From Candidatus Shapirobacteria bacterium CG2_30_35_20 (GTDB taxonomy: Bacteria; Patescibacteriota; Microgenomatia; UBA12405): a DNA stretch of 6,488 nucleotides. Position 1 is the first letter of the stretch, and the number at the start of each line of letters is the position of its first letter. The stretch spans positions 1 to 6,488 of the forward strand of contig MNZO01000039.1 in the NCBI GenBank assembly GCA_001873665.1. Direction: 5' to 3'. The notes below the pieces were generated by a model. It did no database searches and was not told the DNA's origin. It saw nothing but the letters and a program-made list of their open reading frames with translations. Made by a program: the position numbers and the translations under genes. Of the stretch, positions 4,193 through 6,488 are shown piece by piece.

Positions 4193-6275
4193 AAAATACC
4201 TAATGGTGGTGGTTTTGGCCACAGTGGTAGGAATTGGGTGGATTTTGGGTGATATTCCAAACCTTAAAAAACTTAGTAGTACCGACTTTCCTGAATCATC
4301 ACAAATGTATGACCGCAATGGTAAATTAATTTACGAAATCTATGTAGATAAAAGACGTAGAGAAATACCACTGACTAAAATTCCAGAAAAGATGATTGAT
4401 GCAACTTTGGCAATTGAAGATGTGGGTTTTTATAGCCATTTTGGTTTCGATTTGAAAGGTATTGTTCGGGGACTGTACCGAACAATAATTGAAAAAAGAT
4501 TACAAGGGGGTTCAACACTAACTCAACAGTTAGTTAAAAATGTACTGTTGACCCCTGAAAGAACATGGACGAGAAAAATTAAAGAAGCAATTTTGACGGT
4601 TGGTACAGAAATAATGTACAGTAAAAATCAAATTTTAGAAATGTATTTTAATCAAACACCCTATGGTGGGACACTGTGGGGAATTGAGGCAGCCTCGACA
4701 GGGATTTTTAACAAAGAAGTGTCTAACTTGACGTTAGCCGAGATGGCTCTGTTGGCTGGTTTACCAGCCTCACCCTCACGATATTCCCCTTTTTCTCATC
4801 CAGACTTAGCCAAGGAAAGACAAGAACAAGTTCTGACGCGAATGTTGGAGTTAAAAATGATTTCCAAAGAAGAATTTGAAAAAGCTAAAAATGAAAAACT
4901 TAATTACTATGTAAAAGCCGATAGTTTGATTGCCCCACATTTTGTATTTTACGTCAAAGACCAATTGGTAGAAAAATATGGGGCTAAAAAAGTAACCGAA
5001 GGTGGTTTAAAAATCTATACAACTTTAGATTTAGATTTGCAGAAATACGCTCAGGATGTGGTGGTGGTGGAGGTGGGAAAGTTAAATAAATCCAACGTGA
5101 CCAATGGGGCATCGTTGATTACAGAAAGCAAAACAGGGCAAATTTTGGCTATGGTGGGGTCAAAGGATTTTTTTGCTAATGACATTGAAGGGAAATATAA
5201 TGTAACGACAGCCCTACGACAACCAGGCTCATCAATAAAACCATTAAATTATGCGGTAGGAATTGAAACTGGAAAAGTAACGGCGGCATCATTGTTTTAC
5301 GACGAGCAGACTTGTTTTAATGTCGAAAATCAAAAACCGTATTGTCCGACCAACTATGGTTATCATTATTATGGATTGCAAAATTTGAGGCAATCATTGG
5401 CTAATTCACTAAATATTCCAGCAGTTAAAATGCTAAAAATTAATGGATTGAAGAGTTTTGTCGCCTCAGCCTCGGCGATGGGAATTTCGACTTTTAAAAA
5501 TGCGGATAATTATGGTTTGTCGCTGACCTTGGGTGGGGGCGAGGTTTATATGACTGATATGAATGTGGCATTTGGGGCACTGTCAAACATGGGGGTGAAA
5601 CAAGAATTGACCCCAATATTAAAAGTGGTAGATAAAAATGATAAGGTTTTAGAAAAATACAAATATGTGCCAGGAGAAAGAGTGTTGTCGGCAGAAACTT
5701 CGTTTATCATTTCTCAAATTTTATCTGATGATGGAGCCAGATCGATGGTGTTTGGAGCAGGGTCGATGTTAAATATTAAAAAACATCCAGAAGTGGCGAT
5801 TAAAACTGGAACAACAAATGATCTTCGAGACAACTGGACGATAGGCTATACTCCTGATTATGTAGCGACAACTTGGGTGGGTAATAATGATAACTCGAGA
5901 ATGACGGGGGTAGTGTCAGGGACAAGCGGAGCGACACCAATATGGAACAAGGTGATGACAAAACTTTTGGAAAACAAACAAGTGAGAAATTTTTCTAAAC
6001 CTGAGGGTGCGGTGGGGATGACAGTGTGTAATTTGACAGGACAATTGATACCCGAGGGTGGATGTGATTCACATTATGAATATTTTAAAAAAGAATTTGT
6101 GCCGACGCTACATTTACCACTACGAAATAATATTTTGGTTGATAAAACGACGGGAAAAATAGTTAAGAAGGGAGAAGATAATCCGAATGCAGAGTGGCAA
6201 GAGCATGCCAGTGTGATTGATGCCTCGGGACAATGGGTGTGTTTAGATTGTCCACAAATTATTCCTTCCCCATGA
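4146..6275 (+). CDS. Class A penicillin-binding protein (GT51 transglycosylase plus transpeptidase)
   Basis: A 709-residue bifunctional peptidoglycan synthase: it polymerises lipid II into glycan strands and cross-links the stem peptides outside the membrane. A lysine-rich cytoplasmic tail (1-18) precedes one signal-anchor helix (19-35). The GT51 domain shows AIEDVGFYSHFG (89-100, catalytic Glu91), QGGSTLTQQLVKN (120-132), RKIKEA (143-148), ILEMYFNQTPYGG (163-175) and LLAGLPASPSRYSP (202-215). The transpeptidase domain shows the SxxK tetrad SSIK (362-365, nucleophile Ser362), SLN (421-423) and KTGTT (553-557), all intact, so it should bind beta-lactams. The C-terminal tail holds Cys628, Cys640 and CLDC (699-702); with Cys390 and Cys400 in the transpeptidase domain these could form disulfides. 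ATG at 4146 gives the basic tail expected of a signal anchor, at the cost of a 47-bp overlap with the upstream gene; ATG at 4203 would lose that tail. No clear Shine-Dalgarno. The TGA stop overlaps the next ATG. Confidence 0.96.
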   Translation: MKKSKNLLKIKKINFKKYLMVVVLATVVGIGWILGDIPNLKKLSSTDFPESSQMYDRNGKLIYEIYVDKRRREIPLTKIPEKMIDATLAIEDVGFYSHFGFDLKGIVRGLYRTIIEKRLQGGSTLTQQLVKNVLLTPERTWTRKIKEAILTVGTEIMYSKNQILEMYFNQTPYGGTLWGIEAASTGIFNKEVSNLTLAEMALLAGLPASPSRYSPFSHPDLAKERQEQVLTRMLELKMISKEEFEKAKNEKLNYYVKADSLIAPHFVFYVKDQLVEKYGAKKVTEGGLKIYTTLDLDLQKYAQDVVVVEVGKLNKSNVTNGASLITESKTGQILAMVGSKDFFANDIEGKYNVTTALRQPGSSIKPLNYAVGIETGKVTAASLFYDEQTCFNVENQKPYCPTNYGYHYYGLQNLRQSLANSLNIPAVKMLKINGLKSFVASASAMGISTFKNADNYGLSLTLGGGEVYMTDMNVAFGALSNMGVKQELTPILKVVDKNDKVLEKYKYVPGERVLSAETSFIISQILSDDGARSMVFGAGSMLNIKKHPEVAIKTGTTNDLRDNWTIGYTPDYVATTWVGNNDNSRMTGVVSGTSGATPIWNKVMTKLLENKQVRNFSKPEGAVGMTVCNLTGQLIPEGGCDSHYEYFKKEFVPTLHLPLRNNILVDKTTGKIVKKGEDNPNAEWQEHASVIDASGQWVCLDCPQIIPSP

Positions 6276-6488
6276 TTAAAAAAATTCTAATCAATTTAGG
6301 TCGACCGATATATAAACTATTATTGTTGTCATTTATATTTATCAAAAAAATAATTGTTGGCGTTTTAAACTGGATTAATCAAAACATAAATAATTATAAA
6401 AATAAAATAAATTTATTAAAAAATAAAAAACAAAATTTATTAAATAAATTAAAAAAAAATTTAATAAATAATAAAAATCAGTATTTAA
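6272..6488 (+). CDS. Unknown membrane protein with Lys/Asn-rich low-complexity region, 5' part (runs off right edge)
   Basis: An ATG at 6272 overlaps the TGA of the penicillin-binding protein gene as ATGA, and its frame is open for 72 codons to the window edge. The start is basic (MIKK), followed by a hydrophobic stretch at about 15-33 (YKLLLLSFIFIKKIIVGVL) that predicts a membrane segment. From about residue 36 the product is nearly all Asn, Lys, Leu, Ile, Tyr and Gln. From 6381 to the end only 4 of 108 bases are G or C, and the other two plus-strand frames are full of TAA, so a frame with no stop there is unlikely by chance and supports real coding. I do not recognise the family; too little is present. 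Coupling to the upstream gene suggests a partner in envelope growth, which is inference. Confidence 0.65.
   Translation, partial: MIKKILINLGRPIYKLLLLSFIFIKKIIVGVLNWINQNINNYKNKINLLKNKKQNLLNKLKKNLINNKNQYL

Noticed and set aside
3859..4318. Minus-strand open frames opposite the DUF5667-like gene and the start of the PBP gene
   Set aside because: They are antisense to coupled, well-supported genes and show no domain, start signal or membrane pattern of their own.
5055..5077. G-rich GTGGTGGTGG run in the PBP gene, possible two-layer G-quadruplex
   Set aside because: It is fully explained by consecutive Val/Glu/Gly codons, and two-layer quadruplexes are weak; nothing else points to a regulatory role.

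Overview
This window is AT-rich and gene-dense, with very short or negative gaps between genes. It looks like a piece of a small-genome bacterium, most likely a member of the Candidate Phyla Radiation (Patescibacteria, for example Microgenomates). I infer this from the protein types, the lysine/asparagine-rich low-GC coding, the missing or weak Shine-Dalgarno sites and the in-frame micro-repeats; no marker gene proves it. TGA is used as a stop by two genes and Trp is TGG, so the recoded-TGA lineages (Absconditabacteria/Gracilibacteria) are unlikely.

The layout is two divergent transcription units that start from a 38-bp gap (2893-2930). Leftward (minus strand) are a membrane family 2 glycosyltransferase (1381-2892), a RhuM-family protein (309-1328) and the N-terminal third or less of a GT39/ArnT-like polytopic membrane glycosyltransferase that runs off the left edge (1-299). 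Rightward (plus strand) are a nucleotidyltransferase-fold protein (2931-3686), a small membrane-anchored protein resembling DUF5667 (3683-4192), a class A penicillin-binding protein with both transglycosylase and transpeptidase domains (4146-6275), and the start of an unrecognised, extremely AT-rich membrane protein that runs off the right edge (6272 onward). All three rightward junctions overlap (4, 47 and 4 bp), so these four genes are very likely one translationally coupled operon.

Functionally this is a cell-envelope locus: glycan transfer leftward, peptidoglycan polymerisation and cross-linking rightward. The odd one out is RhuM, a family with phage-antirepressor-like and DNA-binding character, sitting between the two glycosyltransferases. 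The most unusual sequence structure is three short tandem arrays, all with a 7-bp period and an AATT core, all inside coding sequence (two in the nucleotidyltransferase, one in the family 2 glycosyltransferase). Each is read through without a stop. Because 7 is not a multiple of 3, gain or loss of one unit would shift the frame. I see no tRNA, rRNA, CRISPR array, insertion sequence or convincing intrinsic terminator.
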